Positions 8,515 to 17,317 of a stretch of 64,000 nt of DNA are shown here, one piece after another (within the stretch, counting starts at the first letter, position 1; the number at the start of each line of letters is the position of its first letter). Made by a program: the position numbers and the translations under genes. The stretch comes from JBBRHQ01 sp963781345. Lineage in GTDB: Bacteria; Actinomycetota; Thermoleophilia; Solirubrobacterales; 70-9. A model generated the notes under the pieces. It did no database searches. It was given only the letters and a program-made list of their open reading frames with translations, and was not told where the DNA came from. The stretch spans positions 186,001 through 250,000 of the forward strand of contig CAWAFQ010000001.1 in NCBI GenBank assembly GCA_963781345.1, read 5' to 3'.

Positions 8515-11121
8515 GTGGACCTGGGGCAGGTCCACGGTCCCACTCCTAGCCGGCTGCCCGACGCGGCGGCTACCTCAGCGACCGAATCAGCGCCCACGGC
8601 GTCTCGGCCCTCGCTTTGCGCTTACACGGGGGTCTGCAATCATCGCTCGATCAGGTCGCTCGGCCTACTGGTCGTAGTAGCGAGCTTTGTCGTCCTTTCG
8701 AGTGTTGCTAGTGCACGCGGTCGCGCCGACCTCTCCGTCACCGGTGTCAGTGGCTCCCCGGGCAAGAGCGTGACCGGGGGACGGATCAACCTGCGGGTCA
8801 AGGTCACCAACCGCGGAGGCGCGGGGGCAGGCCCCTCGAAGCTCCTTGGCCATCTCGCCCCCGAGAATGCGACGGCGCTCGCGGACAGCGTCGGGCGGGC
8901 AAAGGTCAGGAGAATCGCCGCGCGGCACTCGGCCAAGGCCCGGATCAAGGTCCGAATCCCGCTCGACATCCCGGCGGGCCGCTGGCGGCTGGTCGTCTGC
9001 GTCGGCTCCGGCAAGGGTGCCAACGACTGCCTCACCGGCAAGACACTTGAAGTGCGCGACGGGTCGAGTTGGGGGCGGATCGAGGCGGCGCGGGCCTCGG
9101 GCAAGCTGTCGCAGGCGAAGGCGCTCCTCTATGAACTCTACGCGATGCGAGGGGACAAGCGGCTGCCGCGCGCCTACACCGGGCCCGGGGAGCTTCCGAG
9201 CGGCACCGTCTTCGCCAACCTCGCGGCCGCCTTCCCTTCGCTCTCGGCCGCCGATCAGGCTCTCCTGGCGCCTTACATGATCGAGCCGCGCTACCGCCAG
9301 AGCGCCTGGGGGCCGTCGAAGCACTCGCGCCTTGCGCCGCGTGCCACGGCGAGCGCCGACACTGTCTGTGACGACCTCGATTCGCTCTCTGGTGCCTGGA
9401 AGGGCATCAAGACGGCTCACGCCTGGTTCTGGACCCGGCCCGGAAACCCCGCCGCAAGCGCCCGGGCCGGCGCTCTGGCCGGCGAGTTCGAGCGAACGAT
9501 CTGGCCGAAGCTGACCGCCGCCTTCAAGACCGTTGATGACTCCAACTCGGATCTGTGCGACCCGCTCGGCGACTCGCGCATCGACATCTATCTCTCCCCT
9601 CCGGGGAACTCGGTCCTTGGGAACAACCGGGGCGTCACCCCTGGGCTGATCCTGAGCCCGGGGTGCAAGTCCCGCACCTCCTTCATCATCGTCAAGGAGA
9701 ACGCCAACCGCTCGGTTCTCGCCCACGAGTTCATGCACGTGATCCAGTGGGCGTATCCCGTTTGCGATCGCGCGCCTTCTTGGGTCGAGGGCACGGCGGC
9801 CTGGGCCGAGGACTTCGTCTACCACGCCGACCAAGTCGAGCACGAATACAAGACCGCGCTCTCGACGCCGTTCATCTCGATGCTGTCGCAGGGGCGGACC
9901 GACGGATACCAGGCATGGCCATTCTGGTTCTCCCTCTACAAGAAGGAAGGCATCGCAGGGATACAGCGGGTCTTCAACTCCCTCGCCGGGCGCGCCGACT
10001 TCCCAGCCGCGCTCGAGTCCGGACCCTCCGATGGCCTCCGCGAGGCCTGGAAGCGCTACGCGATAGAGCGCTGGAACCAGGAGCCGGTCGGCGCCTCGGG
10101 CTTCCCGGTCCGCGCCAGCTTCCGCAACAGCAGCTGGGACTCGTTCAGCGTTTTGCCAGTGACCGCGAAAACGGTCGATGTGATCGCCGGCGCCAGTGGC
10201 GTGAAGAGCTTCATCCTCGACTCGTCGACCCAGGCGCCGCTGACGACCTGGTTCAACCCGGTCAAGATCAAGGATCCCAAGGTCCGCCAGGTCGTCTTCC
10301 AGAACGCCGAGGAGGGCCGCCCCGGCAGCGTCGTTCAGGCGATGATCAAGCTGGCTAGCGGAAAGTCGCGCCTCGAGGACTGGTCCAATAAACCCAAGGT
10401 CTCGCTCTGCCGCGACAAGTCGGACGAAAACGTCGTCGAGCTGATCATCGCCACCTCCAACGCCTCGCCCCGCGGCGAGCCACTCGGAGAGGCGAAGCAC
10501 ATAGTCACAGGCAAGAACTCGTGTTCGTTGCCCACGCGCTACCAGGGCACCTGGACGCGGGTCTACACCTGGCCCGATCGCGGCACCTGGAAAGAGACGA
10601 TCGAGGGCACGGCGACGTTCGTGCGCAACCCCCTCTTCCCGCCGGAGGTCGACGGTCAGACCTCGGTCCCCTACGAAGTGACGAGCAGCTCGGTGACCTG
10701 GACGGTGTCAGGGAGCACGCCCGGGAGCTGTGGCTTCGTGTTCAGCGGACAGGGGACCGACACACCGACGAGCAACAGCTCCTTCGGCATCCCGACCGTG
10801 ATGTCACTGGAGAGCGTCAGCGGCCGCACCGGGGCGGTGGACCCGGAGCCCAAGCCCTACTACTACTCGCTAAGAGCCAGCATAGATCCGGGGCTGGTCC
10901 CGCAGTACGACGTCACCGACACCTGCGCGGGCACCACCGTCAAAGAGGGCCTCGTCCTTCCATACCTCGACATCGGCTGGCCCAGCCCATTCGACACGGA
11001 CACGCCGCTGGACCGGCTCCTCAAGAGCGCGGACCCCGCCCTGCTCGACGGCCACCTCCTCAGCGACAACGGCTCGGGCATCATGATCGAGGACACGTGG
11101 AGTTTCAGCGGCTCGGACTAG
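8515..11121 (+). CDS. Secreted protein with CARDB-like domain and HEFMH zinc-metalloprotease core
   Basis: 868 residues. The only in-frame start before the signal peptide is GTG 8515, leaving a long leader ahead of the hydrophobic run 'SLGLLVVVASFVVLSSV' (about residues 48-65). Residues 70-180 look like a CARDB/Ig-like adhesion domain (RADLSVTGVSGSPGKS, LRVKVTNRGGAGAG). Residues about 280-480 carry 'VLAHEFMHVIQWAY', an HExxH zinc site, followed by 'PSWVEGTAAWAED', the downstream Glu expected of a gluzincin. The remaining C-terminal 350 residues are beta-rich with few cysteines and no recognised domain. I infer an exported metallopeptidase; the substrate is unknown. The region 8413-8514 carries nothing I can support. 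Confidence 0.65.
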   Translation: MDLGQVHGPTPSRLPDAAATSATESAPTASRPSLCAYTGVCNHRSIRSLGLLVVVASFVVLSSVASARGRADLSVTGVSGSPGKSVTGGRINLRVKVTNRGGAGAGPSKLLGHLAPENATALADSVGRAKVRRIAARHSAKARIKVRIPLDIPAGRWRLVVCVGSGKGANDCLTGKTLEVRDGSSWGRIEAARASGKLSQAKALLYELYAMRGDKRLPRAYTGPGELPSGTVFANLAAAFPSLSAADQALLAPYMIEPRYRQSAWGPSKHSRLAPRATASADTVCDDLDSLSGAWKGIKTAHAWFWTRPGNPAASARAGALAGEFERTIWPKLTAAFKTVDDSNSDLCDPLGDSRIDIYLSPPGNSVLGNNRGVTPGLILSPGCKSRTSFIIVKENANRSVLAHEFMHVIQWAYPVCDRAPSWVEGTAAWAEDFVYHADQVEHEYKTALSTPFISMLSQGRTDGYQAWPFWFSLYKKEGIAGIQRVFNSLAGRADFPAALESGPSDGLREAWKRYAIERWNQEPVGASGFPVRASFRNSSWDSFSVLPVTAKTVDVIAGASGVKSFILDSSTQAPLTTWFNPVKIKDPKVRQVVFQNAEEGRPGSVVQAMIKLASGKSRLEDWSNKPKVSLCRDKSDENVVELIIATSNASPRGEPLGEAKHIVTGKNSCSLPTRYQGTWTRVYTWPDRGTWKETIEGTATFVRNPLFPPEVDGQTSVPYEVTSSSVTWTVSGSTPGSCGFVFSGQGTDTPTSNSSFGIPTVMSLESVSGRTGAVDPEPKPYYYSLRASIDPGLVPQYDVTDTCAGTTVKEGLVLPYLDIGWPSPFDTDTPLDRLLKSADPALLDGHLLSDNGSGIMIEDTWSFSGSD

Positions 11122-11265
11122 CGGAGCGCTTCGTGTTCTAGCTGAACGCGATCGGCCGGCTTCGGCCCGACGCGAGTGCTCGGTGAAAGGTGGACCCCGA
11201 CGCCCGCTCCTAGCAGATGGTAGGAGTTGCCTTAAAGAACCAGATTTCAAAGCGAGCGGGGCCGG

Positions 11266-12582
11266 TCATCCCCGTCCGAGGGCCTTGCGTGCGGCGGCGC
11301 GACCCGTCCGAACGGCACCCTCCATGTAGCCACACACCCACTGGTCGGACCCGGCCACGTAGAAAGGTGGCTCGTGTGTACCGTGCAGCGGCCCGACCGC
11401 CATCACGTCTCCGGGGCGCCAGGCCGTTATGTAGCCCTCGGTCAGCGGATCGATGCACCAGTGACGCAGGAAGAACGCTTCGGTATCGCGCGCGGGCTCT
11501 CCGAACATCGTCGCCGCTTCGTCCAGAAGCTCCGCCTGGACAAGCGCGGGAGCGGTGGCGAGAAGGGGGGCGAGCCTTTCCGGTGGCACGAGCCCTGAGA
11601 GGATGCCTTCCCGCTGCGCCCAGGTCCCGCCGATCAAGCCAGTCTCGGAGTAGGTCGAGCCGTTCTGGCCCTGCGCCTCCCAGAAGGAGTCCGGGTATGC
11701 GAATACGACCTTCGAAGTCAGCGCGTGTCGCTGGCTGCAGAGCGATTCCAGGCGCTCGTCAGAAACGCCGGTCACATGCACCTTTCGAAGCGGCCCGACG
11801 GGAAGCGCGCATATGACCGCTTCGCTTTCGAACCGCTCCCCGGACGCAGCAACCACACTGCAGCCCGTCGCGCCGATGTTGATACCTGCCACCAGGGTTC
11901 CGTAGCGGATTCGGTGCCCGAGCTCTTCGGCCATCCGCAGCGCGACGGTCGCCGACCCTTCGGCTACCCGCTCGCTTTCCCAATAGTCGTAGTTGTAGAA
12001 ACCCGGACTGCCCGCAGATGACTCCTTTCGAAGGTCGGCGAACAGGGAGGTTCGCTCAACCGACTCGGCTCCCAGGGCGGCCATCGCCAGATCCCTTGCC
12101 CGCACCACGTTCGGCGTCGCTCCCACGGACCGCAGCCAGGCCCCTACCGAGATGGCGTCGAGTCTTTCGGCCTCGGGGTGCGACCACGGATCGTCCACGT
12201 CAACCTGGCGGCAGAGCGCTGCGAATTCGGACTCGATACGGGCATAGACGGCCAGGTCTGCTTCACCCATCCAGCCGAAGCCGTCTTCCAGGAACCGGCC
12301 TTCGGCCAGGACGGAGGTGTCCTGGCCCGGCAGGCCCGGGAACGCGGGAACCAGCGAAAGCCCAAGCTCTGCGACCAGGCCCCGGTAGCTGGTGTGGAAC
12401 TCCCCGATCACCTCGCCACCAAGTTGAACGAGGCGTCCGTCCTCGAGCGTCGTCTGCTCGACCCGCCCGCCGGCACGGCCCCGAGCCTCGAGCACGACCA
12501 CGTCAGCACCGGCCGCCGCGAGGTCTCGGGCTGCAGACAGCCCTGCCAGCCCGGCTCCTGCGACTACGACATCGAAGCTCAT
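11266..12582 (-). CDS. Flavin-containing amine oxidase family protein
   Basis: 438 residues from ATG 12582, with the ribosome site GAGGAGGAG. The Rossmann dinucleotide motif GAGLAGLSAARDL is at residues 8-20, then 'VVLEARGRAGGRVEQ' (the E and GGR that bind FAD ribose and pyrophosphate). The C-terminal FAD-binding block is 'FYVAGSDQWVCGYMEGAV'. This arrangement is that of monoamine oxidase/phytoene desaturase-like flavoenzymes (PF01593), which oxidise primary or secondary amines with O2; the substrate cannot be assigned. It is cytosolic (no signal peptide). The only close neighbour on the same strand is far away, so it is probably monocistronic. Confidence 0.8.
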   Translation of the reverse strand: MSFDVVVAGAGLAGLSAARDLAAAGADVVVLEARGRAGGRVEQTTLEDGRLVQLGGEVIGEFHTSYRGLVAELGLSLVPAFPGLPGQDTSVLAEGRFLEDGFGWMGEADLAVYARIESEFAALCRQVDVDDPWSHPEAERLDAISVGAWLRSVGATPNVVRARDLAMAALGAESVERTSLFADLRKESSAGSPGFYNYDYWESERVAEGSATVALRMAEELGHRIRYGTLVAGINIGATGCSVVAASGERFESEAVICALPVGPLRKVHVTGVSDERLESLCSQRHALTSKVVFAYPDSFWEAQGQNGSTYSETGLIGGTWAQREGILSGLVPPERLAPLLATAPALVQAELLDEAATMFGEPARDTEAFFLRHWCIDPLTEGYITAWRPGDVMAVGPLHGTHEPPFYVAGSDQWVCGYMEGAVRTGRAAARKALGRG

Positions 12583-12804
12583 GAACTCCTCCTCTCGGGA
12601 GCGTCCGCGGGATTCCCGCGAGTCTCTCAGGGCGGGATTCGCCCTTCTACTCTACGAAGCTGTCCCAGCTGAGGGATCTCGGGCGCCTCGCGACGCGACG
12701 TCTGCGGCGTGTAGGCCCACGGGCTTGCCATGACGCAGTCCGAGCGCGCGCGAGACCCCGGCGATGCTCGGTGGGGTCGAACCCGCTCGCGATAGCCTTC
12801 CGCC

Positions 12805-13122
12805 ATGGATTCTGACCGCGCCCGTCAGCTGCTGGCCGCCGAGCGGGCGCGAATCGAGGCGGCGCTTGCAGGCCTTGGGCCGTCCGAGGCGGACAAGGAC
12901 GAGCCAGGCGACGGAGGCTCGGAAAATCTCTATCAGGCTGAGTTCGACGCTGGCCGTGCCGAGGACTTGGCCAAGGAGCTTGCCGCTGTCGAGCGCGCCG
13001 AGGAGCGGCTGGCCGCCGGGACGTACGGACTCTCGCTCAAGACCGGCGAGCCAATCCCGGACGAACGACTCGAGGCTTTCCCGACCGCTGAACACACAGT
13101 CGAGGAGCTCGGCGAGCGATGA
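12805..13122 (+). CDS. DksA/TraR-like protein lacking the zinc-finger cysteines
   Basis: 105 residues from ATG 12805, which lies 6 nt after TAGCCT (12793-12798). The N-terminal half is an antiparallel coiled coil (RARQLLAAERARIEAALA ... AEDLAKELAAVERAEERL), and the C-terminal part reads 'AAGTYGLSLKTGEPIPDERL'. That matches the DksA/TraR globular domain, with GTYG...G.PIP.ERL where zinc-binding members have C-x2-C. The four zinc cysteines are absent, as in many actinobacterial members. DksA proteins bind the RNA polymerase secondary channel; a similar role is inferred. Confidence 0.75.
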   Translation: MDSDRARQLLAAERARIEAALAGLGPSEADKDEPGDGGSENLYQAEFDAGRAEDLAKELAAVERAEERLAAGTYGLSLKTGEPIPDERLEAFPTAEHTVEELGER

Positions 13123-13419
13123 CGGCGGAGCCGCGATCGTCGACGAGCTGGCTGACAGGATCGAAGAAATCCACGCAGTAGCGGCGGCTCCAAGTCGGGC
13201 TAGGAGGCCCCAGCGGCCACACGAGTACAAAGTGCGCAAGCGGCGACCAGATCTTGAGGGGGCGACGGCTGGGAGTACTGGACCATGGGGGAACCGGTAA
13301 CCGAGACCGCCTTGATCAACCGGGCCCATATCCAAGAGTCCAACGGGTGAGACCACCTACCCGCGCTGAATGTCAGGGAGTCAAGCTCGAGCCGCACCCC
13401 GACCGCAAAGGAGAACGCG

Positions 13420-13614
13420 ATGCCCGCACCCGACATGAGCGGCAAGGCGAGCGAAATCACCGACCCGCAGCACCTGATCGAGCGCATCGCTTACCGCGAC
13501 GAGCTGATGCTCGAAAACATCCACAAGGGAATGAAGAACGCCGAAGCCGAAATCGAAATCATGGTCGGGCACAACGCCGCCGAGCTGAAGCAGCTGGCCA
13601 AGCTGATCGACTGA
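13420..13614 (+). CDS. Small acidic/helical protein, function unknown
   Basis: 64 residues from ATG 13420 with a good ribosome site (AAGGAG, 7 nt spacing). The protein (MPAPDMSGKASEITD..., then 'LIERIAYRDELMLENIHKGM', ending 'AAELKQLAKLID') looks like a two-helix amphipathic protein with no signal or membrane segment. I do not recognise it. The 300 bp between it and the DksA-like gene contain no supported gene. Confidence 0.6.
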   Translation: MPAPDMSGKASEITDPQHLIERIAYRDELMLENIHKGMKNAEAEIEIMVGHNAAELKQLAKLID

Positions 13615-13739
13615 GCCGTGGACCGCGCGAGTCGTTTTCGGCGCCGCGGCCGTCACCCACAGCGCTCACTGACTCCCAGCGACGGAGAGAAAGGCAGATT
13701 GGAGAGAACGGGATCGAGCCGGAATACTTCGGGGGGGCC

Positions 13740-13805
13740 TAGCTCCGTGCGTCGTACCTCGATTCGATCGGGGCCCGATTGGTCTATCGCGACCACTCGC
13801 GGTGC
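13740..13805 (+). repeat. Junction site 1 (L4-R2 type, diverged)
   Basis: The block CCTAGCTC-x-GTGCGTCGTA...GATTCG at 13739-13768 matches the left flank of site 5 (40991-41020). It is followed by GGGGCCCGATTGGTCTATCG, a diverged form of the R2 half-site found at six other places. It is the leftmost member of the ten-site series. Immediately right, 13817-13900 repeats the leader sequence that precedes the FG-GAP genes (compare 63467-63540 and 32450-32520), again in diverged form. The intergenic stretch 13615-13905 contains nothing else I can support. Confidence 0.6.
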
Positions 13806-13905
13806 GCTCCCCCGGCGCCCAACTACAACGTAGCGCCAAGAATCCGCCACTTATACGGGTTCTCCCACATACCCGAGCCCGGGAATCTGAACAGCGGGGG
13901 CCGCT

Positions 13906-16617
13906 TCAAGCGTCGTCAATCTTCCAGGTGCTGGGCCACGGCCGTGGTGGCGGGGCGCCCTCGACCCGGATCCTCGCATCGACCGCCAGTGCCCCCTGCG
14001 GTCCCGCCATCACCGGGTTCAGGTCGAGCTCGACGATCTCGTGATGGGCGTCGACCATGGCGCCAATTCGCAGCAGCAGTCCTTCCAGCGCTGCGAGGTC
14101 GGCCCCCGGTGCCCCGCGGAAGCCGGTCAGCAGAGGATAGATCGCCAGCGACCGGATCATCTCGCCCGTCTCATGCGCGGTCAGCGGACAGATCCTCACA
14201 GAGACGTCCTTGTGCAGCTCGGCCTGGGTCCCACCTGCGCCGCAGGCGAGCACCGGCCCGAACACGGGATCGCTGACGACGCCGACCAAGAGCTCGGTGC
14301 CCACCTCGACCATGCTCTGGACAATGAAGCTCTGGCGCTCGACGCCGGCGCGGCTGAGCGCCTCGTCCATCTCGACCGCGGCCCATGAGACCTCGGCCGC
14401 ACCCTCGAGCCCGACCCGCACCGCGTCGACATCGGTCTTGTGCACGATCGCCGGGCCGGCAGCCTTGAGCGCCACGCGACCCCCCAGATCCTCCGCAGCG
14501 TGGCCGGCGGCGACTGAATCGGTGACCGAGCGCCATTCGGGCATCGCGACGCCGTAGCAAGTCAGCAACTGGGTGATCTCCTCGAGGCCCAGCCATCCAC
14601 CACCCCGAGCAAGAGCCCGGGCGATCACCGCGACGGCGCGGTCGGAATCGGAATCGGCGATCTCGGCCGGCTCTTCGTGCGGCAGTGCTCGCCACTCGAC
14701 GTGGCGCATCACCCGGCCGAGTGCCCGAGCGGCGTCCTCGGGATAGAGGAGCGCGGGCACACCCCCGGCGGCTGCCATTGCAGCGTGATCGCGGGCCGAC
14801 ATGAAGACCCCCTGGACCGGGATCTCCCGGCTCAGCTCCCCACAGGCCGCTCGCACCGCCTCGGCAACGTCCTCGGCGCGGGTCAGCAGTGGCCGGATGA
14901 AGATCACTATCAGCGCGTCTACCCCCTCCCATTCGGCGAGCGTGGTGATCGTCTTCCGGTACTGCTCGGCGCTCGCCGTCGCGATCATGTCGACCGGGTT
15001 CGTGAGCGAGGCCTCAGGCGCCAGCCCCTCCGCGAGCGAGGCCCTGACCTCGTCGGGAAGCGTCGGCACCTCGAGGCCGGCGGCCTCGCATGCGTCGGCG
15101 CACATGATCCCGGGTCCCCCGGCGTTGGTGATGATCCCGACCCGTCGCCCTTTCGGCAGCGGCTGGTTGGCGAGCAGCGACGCCACATCCAGAAGCTCGG
15201 CGAGGCTGTCGGTGCGGATCACCCCGACCTGGTCGAAGAGCGCGTCGACCGTCACATCGGAGGCCGAGATCAGCGCCCCGGTGTGGGAGCCTGTGGCGCG
15301 CGCTCCTGAGGACGACCGGCCGCTCTTGACGACGACGATCGGCTTGTGGCGTCCCATCCGCCGCGCCACCTTGGAGAACCGCCGGGGATTGCTGAACGAC
15401 TCGATATAGAGCAGCGCAACCCGGGTGCGCTCGTCGTCCTCCCAGTACTCGAGCAGGTCGTTGGCCGTGACATCGGCACGGTTGCCGATCGATGCGAACG
15501 AGGAGACCCCGAGGCTGCGATCCTCGGCGAGATCGATCAGCGCCAGGCCGAGGGCGCCGCTCTGCGTAACGAAGCCGACGTTTCCCGGCGGCGGCATCGA
15601 CGGCGCGAAGGTGGCATTGAGGCTGCTGTCGGAAGCTGTGTTGAGGATCCCCAGGCAGTTCGGACCGATCAGCCGGATCCCGCTCTCCCGGCAGATCTCT
15701 ACCAGATCTCGTTGACGCTCGATCCCCTTCTCACCTACCTCCGCGAATCCCGCCGAGATCACGACCATTGCCGGGACCCCCTTCTGCGCACACTCCCGAG
15801 CGGCATCGGCGACGGAATCGGCCGGGACGGCGATCACCGCCAGGCCGACCTCGCCGGGTACCTCGCCGACACTGGGATAGGCACGCACCGATTGGACAAC
15901 ATCCGCCGAGGGGTTGACCGGGTAGACGACACCGCCGAATCCGGCCGCCAGCATGTTGTGGAAGATCTCGCCACCGACGCTGCCGCGCCGGCGCGAGGCA
16001 CCGATGACCGCGATTGAGCGCGGCTCGAGGAAGCGGCGCACCGCCGCTGCGGCGGCGAGCCGATCTCGCTGCTCGAAGCGCTCGACCGCCTCCGCGGAGA
16101 ACGAGGTGGGGAGCTCGATGTGGATCGCTCCCGGCACCGATGACATCTCGGCCGGGAAACCGCTCTCGCGGAACACCTCGACCATGCGGCGATTCTCCGG
16201 CTGCACCTCTGCCTCAAACAGCGTTATGCCGTGGTCGGCGGCGACCTCGGCCAGGTGTGCGAGCATGATCGTCCCGACTCCCCTCCCCTTGAGCTCCTCG
16301 GAGATCGCGAAGGCGACCTCAGCCCGGCCCGGCCCGGTCTCGACGTAGGTCCCCTGCCCGACGAGGTGATCGTCTTCGCCGCGGGTTGCGACCAACCCGT
16401 AGCGTGACTCGTAGTCCACGTCGATGGTCAGGCGCGCGGCGCCCTCCAGGCTGGCGCCGGCGGTGAAGAACCGAAACCCGCGGGATTCCGGACTGAGGGC
16501 GCCGAAGAACTCGACGAGGTGCGGCTCGTCGCTGGATCGGACCGGCCGAACGTGGACGGTAGAGCCATCGCGAAGCGCCACGTCGGCTTCCCTGTGGCTG
16601 GGGTAGGCACCGGTCAC
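13906..16617 (-). CDS. Bifunctional GNAT acetyltransferase / acyl-CoA synthetase (NDP-forming) protein, Pat type
   Basis: 903 residues from GTG 16617; TACCAT on the coding strand (16624-16629) lies 6 nt upstream, so the mRNA is probably leaderless. Order of domains: an N-terminal GNAT domain (residues about 15-175, acetyl-CoA loop 'ELKGRGVGTIML'), a CoA-binding Rossmann domain ('SIAVIGASRRRGSVGGEIF', about 210), a succinyl-CoA ligase-like domain with 'GSHTGALISASD' and 'IITNAGGPGIMCADACEAAG', and a C-terminal ATP-grasp half ('VALKAAGPAIVHKTDVDAVR'). This is the architecture of protein lysine acetyltransferases such as PatZ/Pat, which acetylate and inactivate acyl-CoA synthetases. Here the GNAT domain comes first. 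Some family members are active acetate:CoA ligases, so the ligase half may still be catalytic. Confidence 0.85.
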   Translation of the reverse strand: MTGAYPSHREADVALRDGSTVHVRPVRSSDEPHLVEFFGALSPESRGFRFFTAGASLEGAARLTIDVDYESRYGLVATRGEDDHLVGQGTYVETGPGRAEVAFAISEELKGRGVGTIMLAHLAEVAADHGITLFEAEVQPENRRMVEVFRESGFPAEMSSVPGAIHIELPTSFSAEAVERFEQRDRLAAAAAVRRFLEPRSIAVIGASRRRGSVGGEIFHNMLAAGFGGVVYPVNPSADVVQSVRAYPSVGEVPGEVGLAVIAVPADSVADAARECAQKGVPAMVVISAGFAEVGEKGIERQRDLVEICRESGIRLIGPNCLGILNTASDSSLNATFAPSMPPPGNVGFVTQSGALGLALIDLAEDRSLGVSSFASIGNRADVTANDLLEYWEDDERTRVALLYIESFSNPRRFSKVARRMGRHKPIVVVKSGRSSSGARATGSHTGALISASDVTVDALFDQVGVIRTDSLAELLDVASLLANQPLPKGRRVGIITNAGGPGIMCADACEAAGLEVPTLPDEVRASLAEGLAPEASLTNPVDMIATASAEQYRKTITTLAEWEGVDALIVIFIRPLLTRAEDVAEAVRAACGELSREIPVQGVFMSARDHAAMAAAGGVPALLYPEDAARALGRVMRHVEWRALPHEEPAEIADSDSDRAVAVIARALARGGGWLGLEEITQLLTCYGVAMPEWRSVTDSVAAGHAAEDLGGRVALKAAGPAIVHKTDVDAVRVGLEGAAEVSWAAVEMDEALSRAGVERQSFIVQSMVEVGTELLVGVVSDPVFGPVLACGAGGTQAELHKDVSVRICPLTAHETGEMIRSLAIYPLLTGFRGAPGADLAALEGLLLRIGAMVDAHHEIVELDLNPVMAGPQGALAVDARIRVEGAPPPRPWPSTWKIDDA

Positions 16618-16751
16618 GCATCGATGGTAGTCGCCCGCGATCGCCCCTCGTGTCGGCGCGTCGAGTCCCGGGTGAAGTGCTCAGTGCCTCCGCGATCGAC
16701 TCCGTGGCCGTCGCGTTCCCGGCCGAGCAACCTAGCGCCGGCCCGAGGGCG

Positions 16752-17012
16752 TCAGGGGTAAGACTTCGACGCCGCCAGGCAGAACTCCGGGCGGCGCTTC
16801 GATCCGATGTTCCGCTTGGTCACCCTGGCAATCAGACCGTCGGCGCCGGTGAAGTCGCCCCCACCGACGAAGAATCCGCGGACATCCCTGATCGCGACAT
16901 CGACCAGCTCCTTGCTGCCGTCGGGGAAGTGGGCGAAGATGTTGATCGTCCGCGCCTGAGCGCACTTGGCGACCGGGGAGTCGATGAAGCCGTATGCGAT
17001 CAAGGCATTCAC
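16752..17012 (-). CDS. Orphan beta-domain protein resembling the C-terminal domain of secreted repeat proteins
   Basis: 86 residues from GTG 17012. The sequence 'KCAQARTINIFAHFPDGSKE' then 'GFFVGGGDFTGADGLIARV' and a closing 'RRPEFCLAASKSY' follows the same plan (Cys, RTxxx strand, G-rich turn, ARV strand, Cys) as the C-terminal domain of the FG-GAP proteins at 30903 and 60667. It has no signal peptide, so it may be the detached end of a once larger gene. A functional assignment is not possible. Confidence 0.35.
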   Translation of the reverse strand: MNALIAYGFIDSPVAKCAQARTINIFAHFPDGSKELVDVAIRDVRGFFVGGGDFTGADGLIARVTKRNIGSKRRPEFCLAASKSYP

Positions 17013-17247
17013 CGAATGGGTGCGCGAGAACCTCGGCGAGATCCGCGTCGACTACTCGCTCAGCTCCCATATCGGCGTTTGGCGAGGCCGGAGAGTCTGG
17101 GGACCGATTTGGCCCGTCCCGTTGCCTCGAGAGCTTCCGAGCTCAGCCCTGAATGACGATCCGGCTCTCGACTGTGCCCGGACTTGTCGTGCCTCGGTCA
17201 CCCACCCGTCGCCGGCGATCGCCCTTGGCCTTCCCATGTCGCACCCA

Positions 17248-17278
17248 GGAGCTAGCCGGTCCGAGTCCGGCTAGCTCC
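17248..17278. terminator. 12-bp perfect stem hairpin, likely terminator
   Basis: GGAGCTAGCCGG and CCGGCTAGCTCC are perfect complements separated by a 7-nt loop. The hairpin lies about 40 bp beyond the 3' end of the minus-strand FAD oxidoreductase gene. No T-run follows on either strand, so termination is inferred from position. The 17013-17317 gap holds nothing else. Confidence 0.5.
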
Positions 17279-17317
17279 AACTTCGCTGACAGGTTTGGGC
17301 CTGCTACGCAGACCGGC

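Noticed and set aside
8665..10500. 611-codon open frame antisense to the secreted metallopeptidase
   Set aside because: No start context or family motif; explained by third-position GC bias of the sense gene.
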